Assembly: GCA_936914845.1 (NCBI GenBank)
Contig: CAKZGE010000004.1
Span: 558,001 to 622,000, forward strand
Source of the DNA: an uncultured Chloracidobacterium sp.
GTDB lineage: Bacteria > Acidobacteriota > Blastocatellia > Pyrinomonadales > Pyrinomonadaceae
DNA: 64,000 bases
Reading direction: 5' to 3'
The translations under genes and the position numbers were made by a program. A model generated the notes under the pieces. The model ran no database searches. It was not told the DNA's origin and saw nothing but the letters and a program-made list of their open reading frames with translations. The first letter of the stretch is position 1. Every line of letters starts with the position of its first letter. Positions 49,295 to 57,745 of the stretch are shown piece by piece.

Positions 49295-50392
49295 ATGTCG
49301 TTTTTTACAATGCCCGGAACATACGAAAAACTGATAAGGCGAACGCTTTTTTCGCTAAAGGCCGAAACTGCTCATGAATTAGGAATGAAAGCCTTGCAGA
49401 TCGGTCTTCGTTCCGCGGTCGGACGCCGGATCGCCGAGAAGCATTTCCGACACGACGGAGCAGCTGTCGAACGGTTTGGGCTGCGATTTTCAAACCCCAT
49501 CGGGATCGCTGCAGGTTTCGATAAAAATGGGGTCGTTTCCGGGCCGCTGTCGGCCCTCGGGTTTGGCTTTATCGAAACCGGAACCGTTACTTTTCGCCCG
49601 CAGCCGGGCAATCCGCGGCCGCGTATGTTTCGATTGCCGCTGGACAAAGCATTGATCAATAGGCTCGGCTTTAACAACCTCGGAGCTGCTCAACTCGCGG
49701 AACAATTGAGCGAACGTCCGCAAAATTGCATCATCGGCATTAATATCGGCAAGAACAAAGATGTGCCGAACGAAGAGGCGGTCGAAAATTATTTGGCGTG
49801 TCTTGATGTTATACATGGCTCGGCAGATTACATTGCGGTCAATATATCTTCACCGAATACTCCGAATCTTCGTGAACTGCAAAGCCCGGAAAATCTCGAG
49901 GCCCTTTTGGCCGCTCTGCAGAAACGCAACCGGGAACTGGGCAGCAAGCCGCTGCTCGTGAAGATCGCCCCCGACCTTAGCGAAGCCGAACTAGAAGCGA
50001 TCGTCGATATCTCCCGGAGTTATGCCATTGACGGCATCATCGCAACCAACACGACGATCCGCCGTGACGGACTGGTAACGCCAGCCGAGGTGTTGGAAAA
50101 GATCGGGGCGGGCGGTTTAAGCGGGGCTCCGGTGCGGAAAATGGCTACCGACATAATTGCCCGCATCTATCGTTTGTCCGCCGGAAAACTGCCGATAATT
50201 GGTGTCGGCGGTGTTTTTACCGGTGCGGATGCCTTCGAAAAGATCGCCGCCGGAGCTTCGCTGGTGCAGGCCTATACCGGTTTTATCTATCGCGGCCCGG
50301 GCTTTGCCCGAGATGTCAACAACGAGCTTAGACAGGTATTGAACGAGCAAGGTTTTGCCACGATCGACGAAGCTCGCGGAAGCGCTTTTTGA
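49295..50392 (+). CDS. pyrD: Dihydroorotate dehydrogenase (quinone), class 2
   Basis: About 365 residues from the ATG at 49295; ATG 49310 and TTG 49268 are alternatives. Membrane-associated FMN enzyme oxidising dihydroorotate with quinone. The N-terminal helical extension (EKLIRRTLFSLKAETAHELGMKALQ) marks class 2. GIAAGFDKNG, GFGFIETGTVTFRPQPGNPRPR, and NISSPNTPNLRELQ (catalytic Ser) follow, then the FMN-site segments IIATNTT and PIIGVGGVFTGADAFEKI. Divergent from pyrRB across about 70 bases, so they may share regulatory sequences. Confidence 0.95.
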   Translation: MSFFTMPGTYEKLIRRTLFSLKAETAHELGMKALQIGLRSAVGRRIAEKHFRHDGAAVERFGLRFSNPIGIAAGFDKNGVVSGPLSALGFGFIETGTVTFRPQPGNPRPRMFRLPLDKALINRLGFNNLGAAQLAEQLSERPQNCIIGINIGKNKDVPNEEAVENYLACLDVIHGSADYIAVNISSPNTPNLRELQSPENLEALLAALQKRNRELGSKPLLVKIAPDLSEAELEAIVDISRSYAIDGIIATNTTIRRDGLVTPAEVLEKIGAGGLSGAPVRKMATDIIARIYRLSAGKLPIIGVGGVFTGADAFEKIAAGASLVQAYTGFIYRGPGFARDVNNELRQVLNEQGFATIDEARGSAF

Positions 50393-50436
50393 AAGCACCT
50401 GCCATCTCTAAAAGAAAACGATATGACATAGAAAAT

Positions 50437-50464
50437 TTGACATTGGCAAAATTCCGGCTATAAT
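50437..50464 (+). promoter_or_regulatory. Consensus sigma-70 promoter of the yceD-fab operon
   Basis: Both hexamers are perfect: TTGACA (50437-50442) and TATAAT (50459-50464), 16-base spacer. Transcription would start near 50471, about 40 bases before yceD. This is the strongest promoter recognised in the window. Confidence 0.85.
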
Positions 50465-50510
50465 CAATAGTTTTGCTCCGGTTGTAAATTTAGGAGCAAT
50501 CTGCAACAAG

Positions 50511-51029
50511 ATGTTTGAGTTATCCGAGCCGATCTTGCCGGGCAAAGGCCGACAGCACATCGAGGCGGATATTCCACCCGAAGCTATCGATATTAACGAA
50601 GCGGGTGTGCGGCTCGAGGGGCCTATCCGGGTTGCCGGAGATGTCGCCCGCAGTGACGACCGCGTTAAGGTCTCCGGTACTTTGAAAGGTTTAGTAGAGC
50701 GCGAATGTACGCGTTGCGCGGTGCCGAATACGCGCGAAATGCAACTCGACTTTGATGCGGTGTTTGTTGGAGCAGATGCCATAAGCAGTGACGAGGAACT
50801 CGAAGTTGAGGAAGCGGAGTTGAACGAAGGCCTTCTGCCCGAAAACGGAATTTTGTTGGCTGATATTGTTGGTGAACAAATATTGCTCAGCCTTTCCGAA
50901 CAGGAACTTTGCTCCGAAGATTGTAAAGGGGCCTGCCCGCAATGCGGTGCGAACTTAAATTTGATAGATTGTAAATGCGAGGACGATGCGATCGACCCAC
51001 GGTGGTCGGTACTTAAAGACCTGCATTGA
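50511..51029 (+). CDS. yceD: YceD/DUF177-family protein
   Basis: 172 residues. DUF177 proteins are almost always encoded next to rpmF and are linked to 23S rRNA accumulation. Two cysteine pairs are seen: ECTRCAVP (about 64-71) and, near the end, CSEDCKGACPQCGANLN with a further CKC, which probably bind zinc. Rpm genes and fatty-acid genes follow in the usual order yceD-rpmF-fab. A GGAG site 14 bases from the ATG is somewhat distant. Confidence 0.92.
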   Translation: MFELSEPILPGKGRQHIEADIPPEAIDINEAGVRLEGPIRVAGDVARSDDRVKVSGTLKGLVERECTRCAVPNTREMQLDFDAVFVGADAISSDEELEVEEAELNEGLLPENGILLADIVGEQILLSLSEQELCSEDCKGACPQCGANLNLIDCKCEDDAIDPRWSVLKDLH

Positions 51030-51064
51030 ATCGCCGGTCTTGACCGAGCATTAACGAGGTAATT

Positions 51065-51250
51065 ATGCCAAATCCAAAGAGAAGACATTCACATTCACGC
51101 ACGCGCCAACGCCGTGCTCACGACGCCCTGAAATCGCCGCAGTTCTTTCTTGACAAAGACACCGGCGAAGCCAAGGTGCCGCATCGCATCGACCGCAAAA
51201 CTGGAACCTATAAGGGACGCCAGATCATTGACGTCAAAGATTCTGAATAA
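51065..51250 (+). CDS. rpmF: 50S ribosomal protein L32
   Basis: 61 residues. MPNPKRRHSHSRTRQRRAHD is the L32 N-terminus. The cysteine pairs of many L32 proteins are absent, so this is a zinc-free form. AACGAGG 7-8 bases before the ATG is an adequate ribosome site. It lies 35 bases after yceD and 41 bases before fabH, within one operon. Confidence 0.95.
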   Translation: MPNPKRRHSHSRTRQRRAHDALKSPQFFLDKDTGEAKVPHRIDRKTGTYKGRQIIDVKDSE

Positions 51251-51291
51251 GCTTTTGAAATTTGCTTAGTTTTAGGTTCTAATTCTAGTTA

Positions 51292-52278
51292 ATGAGTAAT
51301 TCTAACGCGGGAATTATCGGAATGGGCCACGCTTATCCGAGCGGTGTTCTAACGAATGCCGATCTTGAGCAGATCGTGGAAACTTCCGATGAATGGATAA
51401 CTACGCGAACCGGCATCAAGCAGCGGCACAAGGCGGCGGCCGATGAATACACTTCGCAATTCGGTGCGGCGGCAGCTCGTCAAGCATTGGGCCGTGCGGG
51501 GCTTTCGCCGCTCGATGTGGATATAATTGTTTGCGCGACCACGACGCCCGACCAGATCATGCCTTCGACCGGGGCTCTGATCCAGGCGGAGATCGGGGCT
51601 AATAATGCGGCCGGAATGGACGTCTTCGCGGCGTGTTCCGGCTTTTTGTATGGCCTAACGATGGTCGAATCGATGATCCGTACCGGACAGGTCAAACATG
51701 CCCTGGTCATCGGAGCAGAGGTTTTGACCAAGTACGTGGATTATACCGACCGCGGAACATGTGTCATATTTGGCGATGGTGCGGGTGCGGCGGTGCTTGG
51801 CCCCGTCGAAGAAGGCAAAGGTATTTTGGCGACGAAGATCCGGTCAGACGGCCGTTTTTCGGAACAGCTTTACGCTCCGGGCGGAGGTACGAAACTCGGT
51901 ACGACGCACGAAACGATCGACAACCGCGACCACTTTTTTAAGATGAAGGGCAATGAGCTTTTCAAGATCGCGGTGCGTTCGATGGCTGAGATCTCTGCCG
52001 AAATGCTTGAAAAAGCCGGCTATACGACCGATGATGTCGATCTGGTGGTGCCGCATCAGGCAAATCAGCGGATAACGGACGCTGTTGCTTCACGGCTCGG
52101 CATCAACGAAGAAAAGGTTTATTCAAATATTGCTCAACACGGCAACACCTCATCGGCTTCGATTCCGATAGCTCTTGATGAATGTATTCAGGCCGGGCGT
52201 GTCCACGAAGGAAGCCTGGTGCTGTTGACCGCATTCGGCGGCGGGGTGACTTGGGGGGCGACGCTGATCCGGTTTTGA
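51292..52278 (+). CDS. fabH: 3-oxoacyl-ACP synthase III (FabH)
   Basis: 328 residues. Starts fatty-acid synthesis by condensing acetyl-CoA or branched acyl-CoA with malonyl-ACP. Catalytic triad Cys115 (FAACSGF), His255 (PHQANQR) and Asn285 (GNTSSAS) is complete. EWITTRTGIKQR and GDGAGAAVLG are typical. Primer preference cannot be deduced. Central gene of the yceD-rpmF-fabH-fabD-acpP-fabF operon. Confidence 0.96.
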   Translation: MSNSNAGIIGMGHAYPSGVLTNADLEQIVETSDEWITTRTGIKQRHKAAADEYTSQFGAAAARQALGRAGLSPLDVDIIVCATTTPDQIMPSTGALIQAEIGANNAAGMDVFAACSGFLYGLTMVESMIRTGQVKHALVIGAEVLTKYVDYTDRGTCVIFGDGAGAAVLGPVEEGKGILATKIRSDGRFSEQLYAPGGGTKLGTTHETIDNRDHFFKMKGNELFKIAVRSMAEISAEMLEKAGYTTDDVDLVVPHQANQRITDAVASRLGINEEKVYSNIAQHGNTSSASIPIALDECIQAGRVHEGSLVLLTAFGGGVTWGATLIRF

Positions 52279-52303
52279 TCAGGCGAAAGAATTCAGAAAG
52301 GTG

Positions 52304-53251
52304 ATGAGCGATCAAAGTTCAAGGACCGCATTCATTTTTCCCGGACAGGGAAGCCAGTCAGTCGGGATGGGCAAGGATCTATATGATTCTTTCGCAGCCG
52401 CACGTGAGGTTTTTCAGGAAGCAGACGACGCATTGGGCTTTTCCCTGTCGGAACTGTGTTTTGCCGGAGATGATGCAGAACTGCAATTGACGGCCAATAC
52501 GCAACCGGCGATACTGACGGTTTCGGTCGCGGCTTTTAAAGCAATGATGAGGGAAGGTTTTACGAAACCTGCCCTAGTCGCGGGGCACAGCCTGGGAGAA
52601 TATTCGGCCCTCGTCGCCGCGGGTGTGATAGATTTTGCGGACGCCGTGCGAACGGTGCGTAAGCGCGGGATGTTTATGCAGGAGGCGGTGCCGGTCGGCG
52701 TCGGCGGAATGGCGGCGATCCTCGGCTCAAACATCGATACGATCGATGCTGTCTGTTCGGAGGCCGCAGAGGGCCAGGTATGCAGCCCGGCCAATATAAA
52801 TTCACCGTCGCAGGTGGTGATCGCCGGCAACACAGAGGCCGTTGACCGCGCCTGCATACTTGTAAAAGAGCGTGGTGCGAAAAAAGCGATCAAGCTGAAT
52901 GTTTCGGCACCTTTCCACTGTGCGCTGATGATGCCGGCCCAGGAAAAATTGGCGGCAGTTCTTGGAGCGATAAGTTACGGAAGTTTTGATTTTCCGGTCG
53001 TGCACAATGTAGATGCAGCGGCCAATTCGGATGCCTCACTCGTCGCCGGACTGCTTGAAAAGCAGGTATCTTCGCCGGTGCGATGGCTCGATTCGGTGAA
53101 GACGATGCGCGATCATGGGGCGGAAACGTTCATTGAGGTTGGGCCGGGAAAGGTATTGTCCGGCCTCGTGCGGCAGATCGATCGTGAAGCCGCGACGCTA
53201 AATGTCGATAATTCAGAAAGTTTAAAAAATACGTTAGAATCAATTTCATAA
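52304..53251 (+). CDS. fabD: Malonyl-CoA:ACP transacylase
   Basis: About 315 residues; a GTG at 52301 directly before the ATG is possible. Loads malonate onto ACP. FIFPGQGSQSVGMGKDLYDS opens the protein; GHSLGEYSALVAAG carries the nucleophile Ser96; the catalytic His lies in SAPFHCALM near 200. Continuing motifs EVGPGKVLSGLVRQI complete the family pattern. It is 25 bases after fabH and 17 bases before acpP. Confidence 0.96.
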   Translation: MSDQSSRTAFIFPGQGSQSVGMGKDLYDSFAAAREVFQEADDALGFSLSELCFAGDDAELQLTANTQPAILTVSVAAFKAMMREGFTKPALVAGHSLGEYSALVAAGVIDFADAVRTVRKRGMFMQEAVPVGVGGMAAILGSNIDTIDAVCSEAAEGQVCSPANINSPSQVVIAGNTEAVDRACILVKERGAKKAIKLNVSAPFHCALMMPAQEKLAAVLGAISYGSFDFPVVHNVDAAANSDASLVAGLLEKQVSSPVRWLDSVKTMRDHGAETFIEVGPGKVLSGLVRQIDREAATLNVDNSESLKNTLESIS

Positions 53252-53268
53252 AATCAGAAGGAGAATAT

Positions 53269-53505
53269 ATGTCAGAAGTCCAAGAGAAAATCAAGCAGAT
53301 CATCGTCGATGAATTAGGTGTTGACGAGGCAGAAGTTACTGAAAACGCACGTTTTATTGAAGATCTTGGTGCAGATTCGCTGGACCTGGTCGAATTGGTA
53401 ATGCGTTTTGAAGAGGAATTCGATATCGAGATCCCGGACGAAGACGCGGAAAAGATACAGAGCGTAAGGGATGCTTACGCATATGTCGAGCAGCACAAGG
53501 GCTAG
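53269..53505 (+). CDS. acpP: Acyl carrier protein
   Basis: 78 residues, acidic. Carries growing acyl chains on a phosphopantetheine arm attached to Ser37 in the DSL motif (GADSLDLVEL). VDELGVDEAEVTENARF and FDIEIPDEDAEKIQSVRDAYAYV are typical. AGAAGGAGA lies 7-8 bases before the ATG, one of the best ribosome sites in the window, as expected for an abundant protein. Confidence 0.97.
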   Translation: MSEVQEKIKQIIVDELGVDEAEVTENARFIEDLGADSLDLVELVMRFEEEFDIEIPDEDAEKIQSVRDAYAYVEQHKG

Positions 53506-53706
53506 TTGAACTCCGAACAGCGGCGGTATGCTCGCCGTCGCTGTAGTGGTTGTTCAGAATTGACGCCCCGATGCCCGGTCAGAAGATCGGGAACCCACTG
53601 CAGACGAAAAGAAAATGCCGCGAGGGAAAGTTTTTCCCGAAACGGTACGGCTGTTCAATGGATAGATGGTTCGCTTAGATGCATTCCATCCGGTCCACCT
53701 CATATT
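53506..53706 (+). other. Untranslated leader between acpP and fabF
   Basis: 201 bases in an otherwise tight operon. The frame of fabF is open back to acpP, but the peptide is Arg/Ser-rich, matches no FabF N-terminus, and starts only with TTG, so I treat it as non-coding. It contains a 6-base hairpin (GGGAAA/TTTCCC, 53624-53638) and further GC-rich self-complementary stretches near 53560-53595. It may be a regulatory RNA element separating the acpP and fabF levels. Confidence 0.45.
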
Positions 53707-54951
53707 ATGAAACGTCGAGTTGTAATTACAGGAACGGGCTTGGTGACGGCGATCGGAAACGATGTGCCGACCACATGGAACGGCCTGATGAACGGTGCCA
53801 ACGGCGCCGATCATATCAAAAAATTTGACGCGGAAAATTTTCCTGTCAGATTCGCATGCGAGGTCAAGAATTTCGATCCACTCAGCTTTCTGGATAAGAA
53901 AGAAGCTCGCCGCATGGGTGCTTTCACGCATTATGCACTGAAGGCGGCGGACGAAGCAGTGGCTTCAAGCGGCCTAACGATCGATGCGTCCAATGCCGAA
54001 ATGGTCGGGACTTACATAAGTTCTGGCATCGGTGATTTTTGGGCGATAGAACGCGAACATGAAAAACTGTTGAATTCCGGCCCCGACCGCGTATCGCCCT
54101 TTTTTATTGTTTCGGCGATCGTTAACTTGGCGGCCGGCAACGTTTCGATCAGACACGGAGCTAAGGGGCCAAATTCTGCGACAGCGACGGCCTGTTCAGC
54201 GGGGGCTCACGCTATAGGCGACAGTTTCAGGCTCATCGAACGCGGCGATGCCGATGCGATGATCTGCGGAGGAGCCGAAAGTGCGATCACGCCGATGTCC
54301 GTCGCCGGTTTTGCCTCTATGCGGGCACTTTCGACCCGCAATGACGACCCGAAACATGCCTCGCGCCCATTCGATCTGGAGCGAGACGGATTCGTGATCG
54401 GCGAAGGGGCGGGGATAATGATCCTCGAGGAATTGGAATTTGCCAAGGCTCGGGGGGCGAACATTTTGGCAGAGATAGTAGGTTATGGAATGACGGGCGA
54501 TGCATTTCACGTAACCATGCCGGATGAAAGCGGTTCAGGCGCGATCCGGGTCATGCAAAAGGCGATCAAAGACGCCGGGATATCCCCGGACCAGATCGGA
54601 TATGTAAATGCCCACGGCACCTCGACGCCGTACAACGATAAATTCGAGACCCTTGCTATCAAATCCGTTTTCGGCGATCACGCTAAAAGCGGATTGGCGG
54701 TCAGTTCGACCAAATCGATGACCGGACACGCTCTGGGAGCCGCCGGAGGCATCGAGGCGGTATTTTCCGTGCATGCGCTAAAAGAACAAAAGCTTCCGCC
54801 GACCATAAATTATCAGGTGCCGGATCCGGACTGTGACCTGGATTATGTGCCGAACGAAGCCCGAAACGCGGCCTTTGAATATGTCCTTTCAAATAGCTTC
54901 GGGTTTGGTGGAACGAATGCGTGTCTGATCTTTAAGCGTTATAGCGAGTGA
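53707..54951 (+). CDS. fabF: 3-oxoacyl-ACP synthase II (FabF)
   Basis: 414 residues from the ATG at 53707, which matches the family N-terminus KRRVVITGTGLVT. Elongates acyl-ACP. Catalytic Cys163 (TACSAGAHAIG), His in NAHGTSTPYND and His in SMTGHALGAAGG are present. No clear Shine-Dalgarno precedes the ATG (CACCTCATATT). Last gene of the operon, closed by a strong terminator. Confidence 0.96.
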   Translation: MKRRVVITGTGLVTAIGNDVPTTWNGLMNGANGADHIKKFDAENFPVRFACEVKNFDPLSFLDKKEARRMGAFTHYALKAADEAVASSGLTIDASNAEMVGTYISSGIGDFWAIEREHEKLLNSGPDRVSPFFIVSAIVNLAAGNVSIRHGAKGPNSATATACSAGAHAIGDSFRLIERGDADAMICGGAESAITPMSVAGFASMRALSTRNDDPKHASRPFDLERDGFVIGEGAGIMILEELEFAKARGANILAEIVGYGMTGDAFHVTMPDESGSGAIRVMQKAIKDAGISPDQIGYVNAHGTSTPYNDKFETLAIKSVFGDHAKSGLAVSSTKSMTGHALGAAGGIEAVFSVHALKEQKLPPTINYQVPDPDCDLDYVPNEARNAAFEYVLSNSFGFGGTNACLIFKRYSE

Positions 54952-54961
54952 TCTTATCGGG

Positions 54962-54994
54962 CGCCTTTACATGCTGTTGCGTAAAGGCGTTTTT
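54962..54994 (+). terminator. Rho-independent terminator of the fab operon
   Basis: Perfect 9-base stem (cgcctttac 54962-54970 / gtaaaggcg 54981-54989), 10-base loop, five T residues (54990-54994), 10 bases past the fabF stop. Confidence 0.92.
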
Positions 54995-55005
54995 CTGCGT
55001 AATAT

Positions 55006-55046
55006 AAATGAATCACCATTCATTTTTAGTATTTTGATCGTATAAA
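55006..55046 (+). promoter_or_regulatory. Palindromic candidate operator and -10 element before etfB
   Basis: Perfect 8-base inverted arms AAATGAAT/ATTCATTT around CACC (55006-55025). The right arm overlaps the expected -35 region of a TATAAA -10 element at 55041-55046, which ends 8 bases before the ATG. TetR-type repressors of fatty-acid oxidation genes bind palindromes of this general kind; the regulator is unknown. Confidence 0.6.
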
Positions 55047-55054
55047 TTTATATT

Positions 55055-55831
55055 ATGAAAATAGTCGTATTAATGAAACAGGTCGCAAATAAAGATGCGG
55101 TACTTCGCATCAGCGGCGACGAAAAGTGGATCAACGAGGCAGACATTGCCCAGCAGACGAATGAATCTGACGGATACGCTTTGGAAGAGGCTTTGAGGAT
55201 GAAGGAGGCCAAAGGCGAGGGCGAGGTGATCGTGTGCACACTAGGCCCGCAATCAGCAAAGACCGTCATTAAAGATGCTTTGGCTCGCGGGGCTGATCGT
55301 GCGATACACATTTTGGCGGACAATTCGCGTGAGCTTTCGCCCTATCAGATCGCTTCTACTATTGCTGATGCGATCCGCGAAGAAAATGCCGATCTGGTAT
55401 TCACGGGACTTCAATCAGACGACGCCGGATACGGGCAGACGGGCGTTATTCTGGCGGAATTGCTGGGCATTCCACATGCAACGCTGGTAATTGAGGTTGA
55501 CCGCACCAAGCTGGAAGGTGATATACGCCTCAAGCGTGAGCTCGAAAGCGGCTGGTACCAGTGGTTCACATACAAAATGCCGGCTCTGCTGACGATACAA
55601 TCGGGTATTTCGCAGATCAGATACGCATCTCTAAAAGGTATTATGGCGGCGAAAAAGAAAGAGATCAAGGATGTTACGCCTTCTATCGCTGAATTTGCTT
55701 CGGCACAAAAGATAGAAAAGGTCTATCTTCCGCTTAAAACGAAGCAGACCCAGATGCTGGGCAATGGCGACGCCAAGGCTGGAGCCGTAGAATTGGTCGA
55801 AAAACTCAAAACGGAGGTGCGTGTCCTGTAG
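55055..55831 (+). CDS. etfB: Electron transfer flavoprotein, beta subunit
   Basis: 258 residues. With EtfA accepts electrons from acyl-CoA dehydrogenases and passes them to ETF-quinone oxidoreductase. KIVVLMKQVANKDAVLRI, the NESDGYALEEALRMKE segment, TGLQSDDAGYGQTGVILAELLGIPHATLV (AMP/FAD region) and GIMAAKKKEIKDV are typical. No ribosome site precedes the ATG; the sequence from TATAAA to codon 2 is nearly the same as before the acyl-CoA dehydrogenase gene at 21719. Confidence 0.95.
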   Translation: MKIVVLMKQVANKDAVLRISGDEKWINEADIAQQTNESDGYALEEALRMKEAKGEGEVIVCTLGPQSAKTVIKDALARGADRAIHILADNSRELSPYQIASTIADAIREENADLVFTGLQSDDAGYGQTGVILAELLGIPHATLVIEVDRTKLEGDIRLKRELESGWYQWFTYKMPALLTIQSGISQIRYASLKGIMAAKKKEIKDVTPSIAEFASAQKIEKVYLPLKTKQTQMLGNGDAKAGAVELVEKLKTEVRVL

Positions 55832-55853
55832 CATTTAGCCGGGATCAAAGATC

Positions 55854-56822
55854 ATGATTTTAGTATTTATCGAACATAAAGATTGTGTTTTGAACAAGAC
55901 GTCGCTTGAAGCGATAGCCGCGGCTCAAAGCATTGCGAAAGATCTGGGACAAAAGGCATCGGCCGTGATCTTATGCGACAAAGACTGTGCGTTGCCGCAG
56001 GAAATTGCACAATATGATCTGGAAAAGGTGATCGTAGCCAAAAATGAAAAGTTGGGTACGTACACTCCGGACGCCTACGCTGACGCCTGGGAGCAAGTGA
56101 TCAAGGCGAACAACCCACAGTACGTGATCATGTCGCATACTTATCAGGTGCGTGATTTCGCACCGAAAGTTGCAGCCCGCTTTGGCCGGGAAGTGGTCGG
56201 CGATGTGATCAGATACAAAGCCGATGGCGGTAAACTGCTGCTCACCCGCCGCATCTTTCTCGGCAAATTGGATGCCGACATTTCTTTGGGCGGCGACGCA
56301 CCGTACTTCGTAACCTTTCAATCGGGAGCATTTCGAGGTGATTCTGCCGCGAAGGGAAGTGCAACGGTCGAGAACGCGGATGTTGCTGTTGGAGATGTCC
56401 GAATGGTCCCGGAAGAGGCATTTCAGGAAGCCAAGGCATCGGTCGATCTTTCGAAATCCGAGATCATTGTGGCGGTCGGCCGCGGTATCAAGTCGCAGGA
56501 AAATTTGGCGGTTGCCCAGCAGCTTGCCGACGCTTTGGGAGCAGATCTGGCGGCTTCGCGCCCGATATGCGATGCTGAATGGCTGCCGATCGATCGGCAG
56601 ATAGGTTCATCGGGACAGACCGTGGCTCCGAAGGTGTATATTGCTCTCGGCATCTCGGGTGCTATCCAGCATATCGTCGGGATGAAGAATTCGAATACGA
56701 TCGTTGCCATCAATAAGGATGCTGAAGCTCCGATATTCGACATTGCCGATTACGGCATCGTCGGTGACCTTTTTGAGGCGGTGCCGGTTTTGGTCGAGGA
56801 GATCAAGAAGGCCAAAGGATAA
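55854..56822 (+). CDS. etfA: Electron transfer flavoprotein, alpha subunit
   Basis: 322 residues. The C-terminal FAD-binding domain contains VAVGRGIKSQENLAVAQQLADALGADLAASRPICD, GSSGQTVAPKVYIALGISGAIQHIVGMKNSNTIVAINKDAEAPIF and DYGIVGDLFEAVPVL, all diagnostic. The N-terminal domain resembles EtfB in fold. It follows etfB by 22 bases and is closed by a terminator, making a two-gene operon. No etf-quinone oxidoreductase is adjacent. Confidence 0.96.
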   Translation: MILVFIEHKDCVLNKTSLEAIAAAQSIAKDLGQKASAVILCDKDCALPQEIAQYDLEKVIVAKNEKLGTYTPDAYADAWEQVIKANNPQYVIMSHTYQVRDFAPKVAARFGREVVGDVIRYKADGGKLLLTRRIFLGKLDADISLGGDAPYFVTFQSGAFRGDSAAKGSATVENADVAVGDVRMVPEEAFQEAKASVDLSKSEIIVAVGRGIKSQENLAVAQQLADALGADLAASRPICDAEWLPIDRQIGSSGQTVAPKVYIALGISGAIQHIVGMKNSNTIVAINKDAEAPIFDIADYGIVGDLFEAVPVLVEEIKKAKG

Positions 56823-56845
56823 AAGGACCAGTTAAAAACTAACTG

Positions 56846-56884
56846 AAAAAACAGCCGTTGGCACGGGGCCGGCGGCTGTTTTCT
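56846..56884 (+). terminator. Rho-independent terminator of etfBA
   Basis: Stem ACAGCCG/CGGCTGT (56851-56857 / 56873-56879), extended by A-T pairs on both sides, 15-base loop, T-rich tail (TTTTCTTT). It is 28 bases past the etfA stop; A-rich flanks mean it may also work for the convergent lipase gene. Confidence 0.85.
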
Positions 56885-56945
56885 TTAGTTTTCGCCCGCA
56901 AGAGGTCTTCGATCAAAATCGAGAAGAGGCGAAATTTCGGACTTT

Positions 56946-57548
56946 CTAGATCTTTGTCGGCAGAGGGACTTCGGGCATGACGTTGCCAAGCATATGACGG
57001 GTCAGAAAGTTTCCGCTTGCGCTGACTTTGACATCGCGGCCGGGATTTCGTCCGTGCGAACTGCTGACGATCTCGCCATTGGACGGAACGTAGTTGACGA
57101 TCTGCGGATTTCCGCGAAGAGCACCTATCGTCAGCATGCCAACCAGCGGCGCCGGATTGACCGTGCTTGCCGACAGGTGAGTTATGACGGAGCAGTAGGC
57201 CGCCAACCCTCCGCCGAGTGAATGTCCGGAAAGATGAAGATCGCCGTATTCCTCGCGGTATTTTTTGGTAAGGATCAATGCCTGCGTATATTGACTCGAA
57301 TAGCCGCCAAGTGCTTGTACGCCGTCGTGGATAAAGTCCAGGACCGAATCGCTACCGGCAAAGGCGAGAACGAAAAGATCTCGACCCTCCGGCTGGAGCA
57401 AAGCGGCCTTGAAACCGGTAAAACGGGTTGCCATGTCGCCAATTACGGACCAGATCGTCCCGTCCGGAAATCTGTATCGCTCTCCTGAAAGGCCTTCGTA
57501 TGCAACGTGGCAGGCTCCCTTTGTCTCTTCTTTGGTCAAAGTTGACAT
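56946..57548 (-). CDS. Class 3 lipase-like alpha/beta hydrolase
   Basis: 200 residues. GHSLGGG (108-114) contains the nucleophile Ser110 of the fungal class 3 lipase family, and LFVLAFAGSDSVLDFIHD (58-75) is the strand/oxyanion region (AFAGS in place of the usual AFRGT). The catalytic Asp and His should lie in the last 70 residues (candidate His189 region). No signal peptide is visible, so it is probably cytosolic or exported by another route. Rather short for the family (about 250-300). Substrate unknown. Confidence 0.8.
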   Translation of the reverse strand: MSTLTKEETKGACHVAYEGLSGERYRFPDGTIWSVIGDMATRFTGFKAALLQPEGRDLFVLAFAGSDSVLDFIHDGVQALGGYSSQYTQALILTKKYREEYGDLHLSGHSLGGGLAAYCSVITHLSASTVNPAPLVGMLTIGALRGNPQIVNYVPSNGEIVSSSHGRNPGRDVKVSASGNFLTRHMLGNVMPEVPLPTKI

Positions 57549-57693
57549 AAATTGTGCTCTAATATTTAAACTACAGGCTTGATCGAATTATAGAATTCGA
57601 TTACATAATGACGGTGCCAAAAGAACAATTTTGCTATGTTCTTCGATAAAATAATTTCCAGTCAATTGTTAAACCAGTATGCGTATCGACCGC

Positions 57694-57726
57694 AAAAAAT
57701 GCCCGGCACCATGAGTTCGCCGGGCA
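57694..57726 (-). terminator. Rho-independent terminator of the aminotransferase gene
   Basis: Eight-base stem TGCCCGGC/GCCGGGCA (57700-57707 / 57719-57726), followed on the - strand by six T (57699-57694), 20 bases past the stop. Confidence 0.9.
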
Positions 57727-57745
57727 GATAGATTAAAAATTGTCC

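Noticed and set aside
53506..53706. N-terminal extension of FabF from a TTG
   Set aside because: Arg/Ser-rich translation unlike any FabF; the ATG at 53707 matches the family start exactly.
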